Origin: Methylotenera sp.
GTDB lineage: Bacteria; Pseudomonadota; Gammaproteobacteria; Burkholderiales; Methylophilaceae
Reading direction: 5' to 3'
Assembly (NCBI RefSeq): GCF_029945535.1
Contig: NZ_JAQSCU010000018.1
Span: 181,340-245,339 of the forward strand
DNA length: 64,000 nt
Made by a program: the position numbers and the translations under genes. The notes under the pieces were generated by a model that had not been told where the DNA came from, made no database searches, and was given only the letters and a program-made list of their open reading frames with translations. Below, in pieces: positions 7,902 through 16,135 of the stretch. Each line of letters begins with the position of its first letter. The stretch's first letter is position 1.

Positions 7902-9431
7902 ATGCAAGCTAAAAATAAACATCGGGGGTTTACTAAAGTTGCTTTAGTAGGCTCTGGCTTAATCCTTGGTCTGATGCTTAGTCTAACATATTCAGCCGTT
8001 GCTGAAAAAATGACTAAACAACAATTTCCAATAGATGACTTACGTGCGTTTGCAGAAGTATTCGGCAAAATTAAAAGTGACTATGTAGAACCTGTTGAAG
8101 ATAAAAAATTAATTTCTGAAGCTATCAGCGGCATGCTGACAGGCTTAGATCCGCATTCCACTTATATGGATCCTGACGCATTTAAAGATATGCAAGCGGC
8201 AACGCAAGGTGAATTTGGTGGCTTGGGTATTGAAGTGGGCATGGAAGATGGCCTTGTTAAAGTAGTGTCACCTATTGAAGATTCCCCTGCTTTTGCTGCT
8301 GGCATCAAAAGTGGCGACTTAATCATGAAGCTAGATGACACGCCAGTAAAAGGTTTGAGCTTAAATGATGCGGTAAAACGTATGCGTGGCAAACCAGATA
8401 CATCGATTGTGTTAACCGTTTTACGTAAAAATGAGCCTAAACCACTTACATTTACGCTAGTTCGCGCCATTATCAAAAATAAAAGCGTTAAATACAAAAT
8501 GACTGAGCCTGGTTATGCTTACGCTCGCGTTACACAATTCCAAGAACATACTGGTGAAGATTTAGCCAAAGCCATTAAAACCATGCATGACGAAAACAAA
8601 GGTCCATTTAAAGGCTTTGTTTTAGATTTACGTAACGATCCAGGCGGTTTATTAAATGGTGCTGTTGGTGTATCTGCAGCATTCTTACCAAAAGATACTT
8701 TGGTGGTGTACACAGAGGGCCGTGCTGCAGATTCTAAAATGAAGTTAACAGTGAATGCTGAAAACTACGTCAGTAGCAGCACTACTAATGACTATATGAG
8801 GAAAAATAATCTCAATCCGAATAATCCATTAAGTTATGCACGTGCAATCGCTGATAACGACTACATTAACGACTTGCCTGCTGACCTTAAGACCGTGCCT
8901 ATGGTGGTGCTGATTAATGCGGGATCTGCTTCAGCTTCTGAGATCGTAGCTGGCGCCTTGCAAGATCATAAACGTGCAACATTAATTGGCATCAGAAGCT
9001 TCGGTAAAGGTTCTGTGCAAACCATTATGCCGATGAACAATGGCGCGGCTATCAAGCTAACAACTGCGCGTTACTTCACGCCAAAAGGTCGTTCGATTCA
9101 AGCTAAAGGCATCGATCCTGACTACATCGTTGATGATGGTACCGATCAGTCATATAACATTCATGAAGCTGATTTAACGGGTCATTTGTCTAACCCTAAA
9201 GATCCGCAAGCTGGTGTAAAAAAATCTGAAACAACAACACCTGCAAAAGACGTTGCTAAAGATAAGCTGAACGAGAAAAAATATGCCGAGCCTACTGGCC
9301 CAATTGAACCAGCGAGCAAAGAAGATTTACAATTTGCTCAGGCTATGAATTTTCTTAAAGGCAAACCAGTTGTAGTGGCTGAGCCAGCTAAAGTTGAGGC
9401 CGCTAAAGTGGATGTGCCCGCCACTAAATAG
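7902..9431 (+). CDS. ctpA: C-terminal processing protease (S41), CtpA/Prc type
   Basis: 509 residues. An N-terminal signal anchor (about 12-34) is followed by the S41 N-terminal region, a PDZ domain (about 105-180, GLGIEV...SPAFAAGIKSGDLI) and the peptidase core. The catalytic Ser lies in GSASASEIVAG and the Lys in SFGKGSVQT. The C-terminal 60 residues are Lys/Ala/Pro-rich and look disordered. It works in the periplasm, trimming or degrading envelope proteins from their C-termini. A hairpin terminator follows directly. Confidence 0.95.
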   Translation: MQAKNKHRGFTKVALVGSGLILGLMLSLTYSAVAEKMTKQQFPIDDLRAFAEVFGKIKSDYVEPVEDKKLISEAISGMLTGLDPHSTYMDPDAFKDMQAATQGEFGGLGIEVGMEDGLVKVVSPIEDSPAFAAGIKSGDLIMKLDDTPVKGLSLNDAVKRMRGKPDTSIVLTVLRKNEPKPLTFTLVRAIIKNKSVKYKMTEPGYAYARVTQFQEHTGEDLAKAIKTMHDENKGPFKGFVLDLRNDPGGLLNGAVGVSAAFLPKDTLVVYTEGRAADSKMKLTVNAENYVSSSTTNDYMRKNNLNPNNPLSYARAIADNDYINDLPADLKTVPMVVLINAGSASASEIVAGALQDHKRATLIGIRSFGKGSVQTIMPMNNGAAIKLTTARYFTPKGRSIQAKGIDPDYIVDDGTDQSYNIHEADLTGHLSNPKDPQAGVKKSETTTPAKDVAKDKLNEKKYAEPTGPIEPASKEDLQFAQAMNFLKGKPVVVAEPAKVEAAKVDVPATK

Positions 9432-9450
9432 CGCTCTTTAGTACTAAACT

Positions 9451-9480
9451 AATCCGCCTTTATAATGAGGGCGGATTTTT
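9451..9480 (+). terminator. Rho-independent terminator after ctpA
   Basis: An 8-bp stem (AATCCGCC at 9451-9458 with GGCGGATT at 9470-9477) with an 11-nt loop, running into a T tract, begins 20 nt after the ctpA stop. Confidence 0.85.
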
Positions 9481-9570
9481 TACGCCTACTAGCTTTTTAA
9501 TTAGCTTTCCAGATACATTTTCTAATGCTTGCTTACACCAAGTATACATTGCAAGGCTTATAATAAGAGC

Positions 9571-10752
9571 ATGACTTTATCTATAAAAGAATTGATTGTA
9601 GAAGCAGACCGTTGCGTGGCCTGCGGCTTATGTTTGCCGCATTGCCCAACCTACAGAAAAACTGGCTCGGAGGCTGATTCTCCACGCGGTCGTATTCAAT
9701 TGATGCGTGCCGTGGCGCAAGAAATTTTACCGAACAATGTCCGCTTTAATGAACATATCGATTTATGTTTAAGTTGCCGCAGCTGTGAATCTGCTTGCCC
9801 AAATAACGTGAATTACGGTGCGCTAGTCGACACTACCCGCGCACTATATATTCCGAAAAAAAGTCCATTTTCAGCACTGGTGAAAGCATTCATACGAAAC
9901 CGTTTTCTCGCCAATGCGTTCGTTTGGCTGATTTGGTTCATTCAAAAATTCGGCCTTTTCAGCTTACTGAAACGTATCAATCCTGCGGCTAAAGTATTAC
10001 CAGTGGTTGAAAAACCAGTGACATGGAAAAGTCTTTATCCAGCCAATAGCGAGAAAAAAGGTGCAGTTAGTCTATTTTTAGGCTGTGCAGGTAATGCGCT
10101 TGATACACATACATTGCAAGCCAGCATTCAAGTACTAAACCAACTGGGCTATGACGTACATATTCCAGCGCAGCAAACCTGCTGCGGCGGCATAGCCAGA
10201 CAAATGGGCGACGCTGAAGAATCCAGTAAATTAGTCGCACTGAATCAAAACAGCTTCGATGCAAACTTGCCAATATTAACGACTGCTAGCGGCTGTGGCG
10301 CAGGGCTCAATGACTATTTACCCACCCATAAAATTCAAGACATCAGCGCCTTCTTAATGGCATGTGACTGGACTAATGTTGACGTTAATCCGCTTAATGA
10401 ACAAATTTATGTGCAAGACCCATGCACATTAAGAAACGTACAAAAAAGTCACCAAGCGGTTTACAGCTTGCTTAAAAAAATCCCCAATGCCACGGTGACT
10501 GCACTTGCAGGTAATGGTCAATGCTGTGGCGGCGCAGGCGCTTACATGCTGACCCAAAGTGAGATGGCTAATAACTTATTGGATGATAAATTAAACGCGA
10601 TTAGCGCTAATAATGTTGCGATACTCGCGACGTCAAACATTGGCTGCAGCTTGCATATAGCCAATGGATTGCGTGAGAAAAATCTAACCGTTTCTGTGAT
10701 GCACCCTATTCAAATAATTGCCAAACAAATGAGGCCTGTGCGCCAAGTTTGA
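9571..10752 (+). CDS. glcF: GlcF-like (Fe-S)-binding protein, glycolate oxidase iron-sulfur subunit type
   Basis: 393 residues from ATG 9571; an in-frame TTG at 9529 would add 14 residues but lacks a signal. Two [4Fe-4S] motifs (CVACGLCLPHCP and CLSCRSCESACP) come first, then two CCG domains (CCGGIARQMGD and CCGGAGAYML), the plan of GlcF (about 407 residues). GlcF carries electrons from the GlcD/GlcE flavoprotein to quinone during glycolate or related 2-hydroxyacid oxidation. No glcD or glcE gene is in the window, so the substrate is uncertain. coq7, a ubiquinone biosynthesis gene, follows 15 nt later and is probably cotranscribed. A TATAAT at 9559-9564 sits too close to the ATG for a normal leader. 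Confidence 0.85.
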   Translation: MTLSIKELIVEADRCVACGLCLPHCPTYRKTGSEADSPRGRIQLMRAVAQEILPNNVRFNEHIDLCLSCRSCESACPNNVNYGALVDTTRALYIPKKSPFSALVKAFIRNRFLANAFVWLIWFIQKFGLFSLLKRINPAAKVLPVVEKPVTWKSLYPANSEKKGAVSLFLGCAGNALDTHTLQASIQVLNQLGYDVHIPAQQTCCGGIARQMGDAEESSKLVALNQNSFDANLPILTTASGCGAGLNDYLPTHKIQDISAFLMACDWTNVDVNPLNEQIYVQDPCTLRNVQKSHQAVYSLLKKIPNATVTALAGNGQCCGGAGAYMLTQSEMANNLLDDKLNAISANNVAILATSNIGCSLHIANGLREKNLTVSVMHPIQIIAKQMRPVRQV

Positions 10753-10767
10753 GCGTAAACTATCATT

Positions 10768-11397
10768 ATGCTAAATAGATTCGATACACTGATTACTGAG
10801 TTTGATACGGGTTTACGCACCTTGCTTGCGAAACCTCACAGCGTACGGACTCATCCAGATGCAAATATTGCCGAAGCGGATTTAACCGAGACTGAAAAGA
10901 AGCAAGCTGGTGCATTAATGCGAGTGAACCATACTGGTGAAGTCTGCGCACAAGCCTTGTACAGCGGGCAATCATTAACCTCAAAAAGTGCAGAAACTAC
11001 CGCTGCTCTAAAACAGGCTGCGCATGAAGAAACTGAGCATTTAGCTTGGTGTGAATCGCGGATCACTCAACTAGGTAGCCACACTAGCCTGCTCAATCCT
11101 TTGTTTTATTTGGGCTCGTTTAGCTTAGGCGCAATTGCTGGTGCAGTAGGCGACAAATGGAGTTTAGGATTTGTAGAAGAAACTGAAAAACAAGTAGGCG
11201 CGCACTTAGCCGGCCATCTTGAAAAACTGCCGCAAACCGACCAGAAAACGCGTAAAATCATTGAGCAAATGCAAGAAGATGAAGCCAAACATGCGAGTGA
11301 GGCTAAGCAGCACGGCGCGGCAGAGCTTCCCGCTCCAGTAAAGTTTTTAATGAAACAAGTTTCAAAATTGATGACAACATCAAGTTATTATTTATAA
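10768..11397 (+). CDS. coq7: 3-demethoxyubiquinol hydroxylase Coq7
   Basis: 209 residues of the di-iron ferritin-like Coq7 family: the ligand helices show NHTGEVCAQALY, HEETEHLAWCE and EDEAKHA, giving the E...ExxH...E...ExxH pattern. It performs the last hydroxylation of the benzoquinone ring in ubiquinone synthesis at the inner membrane and needs O2. Found in Betaproteobacteria in place of UbiF. Cotranscription with glcF upstream (15-nt gap) and the small gene downstream (14-nt gap) is likely. Confidence 0.95.
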   Translation: MLNRFDTLITEFDTGLRTLLAKPHSVRTHPDANIAEADLTETEKKQAGALMRVNHTGEVCAQALYSGQSLTSKSAETTAALKQAAHEETEHLAWCESRITQLGSHTSLLNPLFYLGSFSLGAIAGAVGDKWSLGFVEETEKQVGAHLAGHLEKLPQTDQKTRKIIEQMQEDEAKHASEAKQHGAAELPAPVKFLMKQVSKLMTTSSYYL

Positions 11398-11411
11398 AAG
11401 GTAAGTATTCA

Positions 11412-11729
11412 ATGCAAAAATTCAGTGACGTTTTACAAACTCTAGACGATGCCTCGCATGTGCAACGTATTGAGCTTTTTAATAGCGATGGTAGCTCGGC
11501 AGGGACGATTGAAAATAAGCCAGGCAGCCAAGGTTCAGTAAAGGTGTATTACCACCTGTTTCGTATGTATGGAGAAATTTCTCTAGATGCGGCTGTAGAA
11601 GGCTTAAGTTTATTTGCTGAGCACAGTGCAGATGCTGAAAACTGCCCAGGCAAACATCCCAACGTAGATAGATTACTTAATCTTTTAGAAGACGAACAAC
11701 CGTTGACTGTTAAAGTAACTGAGAAATAA
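11412..11729 (+). CDS. Small conserved protein, probably DUF2322 family
   Basis: 105 residues, acidic, soluble, no signal peptide or membrane segment. The sequence (LFNSDGSSAGTIENKPG, YYHLFRMYGEISLDAAVEGL, a C-terminal HPNVDRLL) recalls the DUF2322 proteins of Betaproteobacteria, but this is from memory of the family and not a search. Last gene of a probable glcF-coq7 operon; function unknown. Confidence 0.7.
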   Translation: MQKFSDVLQTLDDASHVQRIELFNSDGSSAGTIENKPGSQGSVKVYYHLFRMYGEISLDAAVEGLSLFAEHSADAENCPGKHPNVDRLLNLLEDEQPLTVKVTEK

Positions 11730-11750
11730 AGTTAGTTTTAAGGTAAGGTT

Positions 11751-12164
11751 TTAATTAAGACTCTTAGTAATGGGTGGATGGTAAATAAGTTCTAGCAAAT
11801 GCCCCACCGCATCTAGGCAGTAAAAACCTCGAGACCCATCTCGATGCGTTTTAGGCGACTCAGTAATTTTGACGCCGCTTTTCACAAAATAATCGTACCA
11901 ACCATCTACATCTTCAATAGAATTTAGCACAAAGCCTATATGGTCCAGCCGCTGTTGTGCTTGCGGTACATAATCAACACGATGCAAAGCAAGTACATCA
12001 CCTTGATTAGTCAGATACACATTATCTGCGTCTGGCTGCCATTCAATTTGCATGCCCATCATGTCGACATAAAAACTGACGCAAACTTCGAGTTCTTTAA
12101 CAAACAAAGCCACATGCCTGATGCCGAGCATGCCTCCCGGCATTTTAGCTTCAGGCTTGAGCAT
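11751..12164 (-). CDS. VOC/glyoxalase-superfamily protein
   Basis: 137 residues with the vicinal-oxygen-chelate pattern: GIRHVALFVKEL at the start of the first beta-alpha-beta-beta-beta unit, LDHIGFVLNSIEDVDGWYDYF in the second, and a metal-ligand Glu in HLLELIYHPP. Candidate metal ligands are His18, His79 and Glu127. The upstream ATG used here overlaps the end of the OsmC-like gene by 14 nt; a later ATG at 12143 (MPGG) would remove the overlap. Substrate unknown. Confidence 0.85.
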   Translation of the reverse strand: MLKPEAKMPGGMLGIRHVALFVKELEVCVSFYVDMMGMQIEWQPDADNVYLTNQGDVLALHRVDYVPQAQQRLDHIGFVLNSIEDVDGWYDYFVKSGVKITESPKTHRDGSRGFYCLDAVGHLLELIYHPPITKSLN

Positions 12165-12582
12165 GTGCTGTAGGTCTTATTTCAAAATCATGTGTAATTT
12201 CTACGCTTTTGCTGAGCATAATAGAAGCTGAGCAGTATTTTTCAGCCGATAGTTTTACAGCGCGTTCCACTTGAGTTTCGTTCAGGTTATCGCCAGTCAC
12301 CACGAAATGCACGTGAATTTTGGTAAACACTTTCGGAATTTCATCAGCGCGAGTTGCGTCAATTTCGGCCACGCATGCCGCAATCGGTTGGCGCGCTTTT
12401 TTAAGAATGGCGACCACATCAAACGATGTGCAAGCACCCATGCCAATTAACAACATTTCCATAGGACGCATGCCAATATTGCGCCCACCATTTTCAGGTG
12501 CGCCATCCAGCACAACCGCATGGCCAGTTTCAGACTCGCCGACAAAACTAACGCCATCTATCCATTTAATTGTTACGTGCAT
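12151..12582 (-). CDS. OsmC-family protein, YhfA-like
   Basis: 143 residues matching the YhfA branch of the OsmC/Ohr family (VKW-type start, PMEMLLIGMGACTSFDVV, VTGDNL, SAEKYCSASIML). The two conserved cysteines (in GACTS and KYCSA) that form the peroxidatic pair in Ohr/OsmC are present. A role in organic hydroperoxide reduction is the family expectation, but YhfA itself is not well characterised. It is followed in an overlapping arrangement by the VOC gene. Confidence 0.9.
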   Translation of the reverse strand: MHVTIKWIDGVSFVGESETGHAVVLDGAPENGGRNIGMRPMEMLLIGMGACTSFDVVAILKKARQPIAACVAEIDATRADEIPKVFTKIHVHFVVTGDNLNETQVERAVKLSAEKYCSASIMLSKSVEITHDFEIRPTAHAQA

Positions 12583-12638
12583 TTTTTCTCCTGTAGGGGT
12601 GCAATTTAATCACCCCTACAATATTATTTAACGGCTAA

Positions 12639-13133
12639 TTACTTAACGTCTAATAATTCAACATCAAAGATTAAGTCTGCATTTGGAGGAATCGCGCCAC
12701 CAGCTCCACGCGCACCATAACCCATTTCTGACGGAATCACTAAAGTACGTTTGCCACCGATTTTCATACCCGCAAAACCTTCATCCCAACCTTGAATCAC
12801 TTGACCACCACCTAAGAAAAATACGAAAGGTTGTTTGCGATCTAAGCTGCTATCAAACTTTTTGCCTTTGTGGCCTTCTGCCGCTGCGTCATATAACCAG
12901 CCTGTGTAATGCACGGTAACGTTAAAGCCTGGCTCAGCTTCGCGGCCTGTACCAACTTGTGTATCAATTTTTTGTAATTCTGTAATTTTCGCAGTCATTT
13001 CTGGGGTTCCTTTTGTCGAAGCTACTTGAGTTGAAGCTTCCTGAGTTGATGTTTTAGGTGCTGTTGATTCAGCTTTACAGGCGCCAAGTGAAAGCACACA
13101 TACGCTTGCAAGCAAAAAGTTGAATAATTTCAT
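12639..13133 (-). CDS. FKBP-type peptidyl-prolyl isomerase, predicted lipoprotein
   Basis: 164 residues. A signal peptide with a good lipobox (LGAC19) precedes a Ser/Thr-rich linker and one FKBP domain (about 55-164) with VHYTGWLYD, FDSSLDRKQPFVFFLGGGQVIQGWDEG and GYGARGAGGAIPPNADLIFDVELL. It should catalyse cis-trans prolyl isomerisation in the periplasm while tethered to a membrane. Its ATG is about 110 nt downstream of the dacB stop. Confidence 0.94.
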   Translation of the reverse strand: MKLFNFLLASVCVLSLGACKAESTAPKTSTQEASTQVASTKGTPEMTAKITELQKIDTQVGTGREAEPGFNVTVHYTGWLYDAAAEGHKGKKFDSSLDRKQPFVFFLGGGQVIQGWDEGFAGMKIGGKRTLVIPSEMGYGARGAGGAIPPNADLIFDVELLDVK

Positions 13134-13242
13134 TATGTAACCTTAAAGTTAAAAATTAGCTTAAATAAACTTAGCGATATGATACCGCAAACTTAAGCAA
13201 GTTCCTTCATTACTAAGCTCCCACCTTGACCAAGCGCAGTCA

Positions 13243-14700
13243 TTAAGGCTGCTGATACACCCATTCAATCAGGGCGTCTTGTGCATTTTTACTTGCTGCC
13301 GCTTTAGGATGATTGACCAACATCACTAGCACATGGCGATGATTATTCGCATCTAATACATAGCCTGCGATGCTACTCACACCGTCTAGCGACCCAGTTT
13401 TAAGGTGAGCCCGACCGTTTGATGCGCTATCATTGAGACGTTTTTTTACAGTACCATCGATTGCCAATATGGGTAATGAAGCGATGAACTCTGGCATGAC
13501 CGGGCTATTGTAAGTACTGACTAACATTTTGCCTAAATGTTCTGCACTAATGCGTTCAATGCGCGATAATCCTGAGCCATTTTCAATGACCAACTCATCG
13601 AACTTGGTACCTTTATCAGCCAGCCAGGTTTTAAGTGCAGTTGCGCCTTTTACTTCATTCGCAGGAACACCCACTTTTTCAGCCGCCAATGTTAGCAACA
13701 ACTGACGCGCCATTAAGTTATTGCTCCATTTATTAATATCGCGCACCACATAAGCCAATGGGTCAGAAAACTGTTCCAGCACCTTTACCGCACTACTTGG
13801 TACTTCTTGTACTTTTAGCTGACCAGTAAAGCTTCCGCCTAATTCACACCACAGTTTTTTGAAGGTATAAAAAGCATACTTTTCGTCATCAAATACACTT
13901 AACTCCAAATAACGCTCCCCGCAATCTGGCGAGAAAGTCCCATTAAAAGTCACTGTCGTGCCACTTGCGTTAGGTTTAATGACATAGCCAAATCGGCTAC
14001 GCCAATCTCCACAAGCGCCTTGCACCAGCTTCATATTATTCACAATTTGAATTTCGTTTAATTCAAACTCTTGGTCAATGCTTACGCTGGAGTCAGTCGC
14101 GATAAACTTAAAGCTGGTGTTACGCCCATTCACTAAAAATGCGCTGGGTTCAGCGTTATAGGCGCGCCAAGTTTCGTCATCAAACGTTTTTTTATTGGCG
14201 ACATCCTTAGCAAAATAGCTTTTATCAATCACTAAATCACCTTTGATTTCTTTGATACCAGCCTGCTGCAAACTCATCAACATGCGCCAAAAGTCTTGCG
14301 CTTTAAAACCAGGGTCACCATAAGCTTTAATCATTAAGTTGCCCTGGAGCACGCCGTTAACTACATCGCTGTCGCGATACACTTCAGTTTTCCAACGGTA
14401 CGCGGGAGTTAGCAAATCAAGTGCTGCATTGGTGGTGACTAACTTCATCACAGATGCTGGGTTCATGCTTTTATCGGCATTATGGCTAAGCGTTGCGTTA
14501 TTGCTTTCGACAGACTGCACATAAACCGCTACATTTTTTGCTGGTATCCCTGCAGCTTTAAGCGCACTTGCAACAGAGGCAGGGAGTTCAGCGTGGGCTG
14601 AAAAACTAAGTAATAGTAATAGCGCCATTACTGTAGATCGGATTTCAAGCCGACAACTCGACTTAAAAGCCGACCTACACAAATTCTTTAACAAGCTCAT
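13243..14700 (-). CDS. dacB: D-Ala-D-Ala carboxypeptidase/endopeptidase PBP4
   Basis: 485 residues from the ATG at 14700, whose A is the last base of the bioA stop (TAATG), which suggests translational coupling. S13-family motifs: SxxK in NPASVMKLVTT, SxN in KWSNNLMARQ, KTG in LKTGSLDGVSS. Length fits PBP4 (about 477). It trims or cuts peptidoglycan cross-links in the periplasm. The signal peptide is odd: with this start its n-region (codons 8-23) is written by a 48-nt inverted repeat, and the hydrophobic core (ALLLLLSFSAHA) comes only after it. ATG 14628 would give a normal short signal peptide and leave the repeat between the genes. Confidence 0.92.
   Translation of the reverse strand: MSLLKNLCRSAFKSSCRLEIRSTVMALLLLLSFSAHAELPASVASALKAAGIPAKNVAVYVQSVESNNATLSHNADKSMNPASVMKLVTTNAALDLLTPAYRWKTEVYRDSDVVNGVLQGNLMIKAYGDPGFKAQDFWRMLMSLQQAGIKEIKGDLVIDKSYFAKDVANKKTFDDETWRAYNAEPSAFLVNGRNTSFKFIATDSSVSIDQEFELNEIQIVNNMKLVQGACGDWRSRFGYVIKPNASGTTVTFNGTFSPDCGERYLELSVFDDEKYAFYTFKKLWCELGGSFTGQLKVQEVPSSAVKVLEQFSDPLAYVVRDINKWSNNLMARQLLLTLAAEKVGVPANEVKGATALKTWLADKGTKFDELVIENGSGLSRIERISAEHLGKMLVSTYNSPVMPEFIASLPILAIDGTVKKRLNDSASNGRAHLKTGSLDGVSSIAGYVLDANNHRHVLVMLVNHPKAAASKNAQDALIEWVYQQP
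14632..14679. repeat. Long imperfect inverted repeat, REP/MITE-like
   Basis: Arms 14632-14653 and 14658-14679 (22 nt each) around CAAC match at 18 of 22 positions after reverse complementing. It starts TGTAGATCGG and ends CCGACCTACA. The shape resembles bacterial interspersed palindromes of the GTAGGTCGG type. It lies at the junction of bioA and dacB, inside the longer reading of dacB. Confidence 0.75.
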
Positions 14701-16031
14701 TACAACGAACATTTAACAGCCTCTAAAGTCGCATTCACCATAAAATCAATTTCATCTTCGCCAATTGTGTAAGGTGGCATCCAATACACGGTATGTCCAA
14801 TTGGGCGCAGTAATAGATCGTGCTTTATGGCAGCTTGATAGCATTGTTTAGCGAATTGCGCATTTTGTGTATCGACATCAAACGCGAATATCATGCCAGT
14901 GTTTTGTAGGCCTGGCGTACGCAGATGCTTGATTGGCAGGTCAGTAAGCACTTGCATTTTAGCTTGTATCAACTTAGATTTTTCTTGGTTATTTTGTAAA
15001 ATACTGTCTGTTTCAAATATCGCCAGAGTCGCCAATGCGGCACTGCATGCGAGCGGATTACCGGTGTAGCTATGGCTATGTAAAAAGCCACGCACTGTGC
15101 TGTTATCATAAAAAGCTTGATAGACTTTATCTGTGGTGAGCACGGCGGATAAAGGCAAATAACCACCTGTGATGCCTTTGGATAAACAAATAAAATCGGC
15201 AATATCACTGACTGAATTAGCCGCCTGTTCACAAGCAAACATGGTGCCTGTTCGGCCAAAACCCACGGCAATTTCATCTGCAATTAAATGTACTTCATAT
15301 TCACTACAAATTTCGCGCACACGACGCAAATAGGCTGGATGATACACCCCCATACCTGCGGCACATTGGACTAAAGGTTCAATTATAAAAGCTGCCAAAT
15401 CGGCATGATGTGCCGCCACATAGTTTTCTAAAGCTTGCGCACAACGTAATGCAAACGCTTCCGCATCCTCCCCCGCTTCTGCTAAGCGAAAATCCGGGCT
15501 AGGCATTTGAGCAGATTGCATTAATAGCGGCGCATAAGTATCTTTAAAAATCGCCACATCGGTGACTGATAAAGCGCCAAGGGTCTCACCGTGATAACTA
15601 TTTTGTAAGCTGATAAATTTGGTTTTATTAACCTTACCAATATTGCGCCAATAATGAAAACTCATCTTCAACGCAATCTCAGTCGCACTAGCGCCATCAC
15701 TACCGTAAAAAGCATGCCCCAAACCCGTCAGCTTAGCCAGCTTCTCTGACAACTCCACCACAGGCTCATGGGTAAACCCAGCCAGCATCACATGCTCAAG
15801 CGTATCAAGCTGCAATTTAATCGCATCTTTAATACGTGGATTATTATGCCCAAACAAATTTACCCACCACGAACTGACAGAATCTAAATATCGTTTACCG
15901 TCCGCATCGTAGAGCCACACGCCATCTCCACGCTGAATAGGAATAAGCGGGTAAGTCTCGTGTTGCTTCATTTGCGTGCAGGGGTGCCAAACGGATTTCA
16001 GACTTCTGTTCAATAAATTTTGATTGTTCAT
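14700..16031 (-). CDS. bioA: Adenosylmethionine-8-amino-7-oxononanoate aminotransferase
   Basis: 443 residues, class III PLP aminotransferase. The BioA-specific start (WHPCTQMKQHE), the WWVNLFGHNNP segment, YGSDGASATEIALKMS, SYHGETLGALSVTD, ADEIAVGFGRTG and the PLP lysine in LSKGITGGYLPL are all present. It makes 7,8-diaminopelargonate with SAM as amino donor, the third step of the biotin ring pathway. No other bio genes are in the window. Divergent from the U32 gene at 16136. Confidence 0.96.
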   Translation of the reverse strand: MNNQNLLNRSLKSVWHPCTQMKQHETYPLIPIQRGDGVWLYDADGKRYLDSVSSWWVNLFGHNNPRIKDAIKLQLDTLEHVMLAGFTHEPVVELSEKLAKLTGLGHAFYGSDGASATEIALKMSFHYWRNIGKVNKTKFISLQNSYHGETLGALSVTDVAIFKDTYAPLLMQSAQMPSPDFRLAEAGEDAEAFALRCAQALENYVAAHHADLAAFIIEPLVQCAAGMGVYHPAYLRRVREICSEYEVHLIADEIAVGFGRTGTMFACEQAANSVSDIADFICLSKGITGGYLPLSAVLTTDKVYQAFYDNSTVRGFLHSHSYTGNPLACSAALATLAIFETDSILQNNQEKSKLIQAKMQVLTDLPIKHLRTPGLQNTGMIFAFDVDTQNAQFAKQCYQAAIKHDLLLRPIGHTVYWMPPYTIGEDEIDFMVNATLEAVKCSL

Positions 16032-16135
16032 GTCAGAATTGTACGATGTTTTTCATGCACTTATAAATCAAATGTCGTCATTCGTGGCTGTTTCGTCTAA
16101 AATTCGGTATTCGCTAATATCATTGCTTACATGAC

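Noticed and set aside
9525-9570. Earlier starts for the GlcF-like gene (TTG 9529) and a TATAAT at 9559-9564 that would make a nearly leaderless message
   Set aside because: The extra residues do not look like GlcF, and no -35 stands at the right distance.
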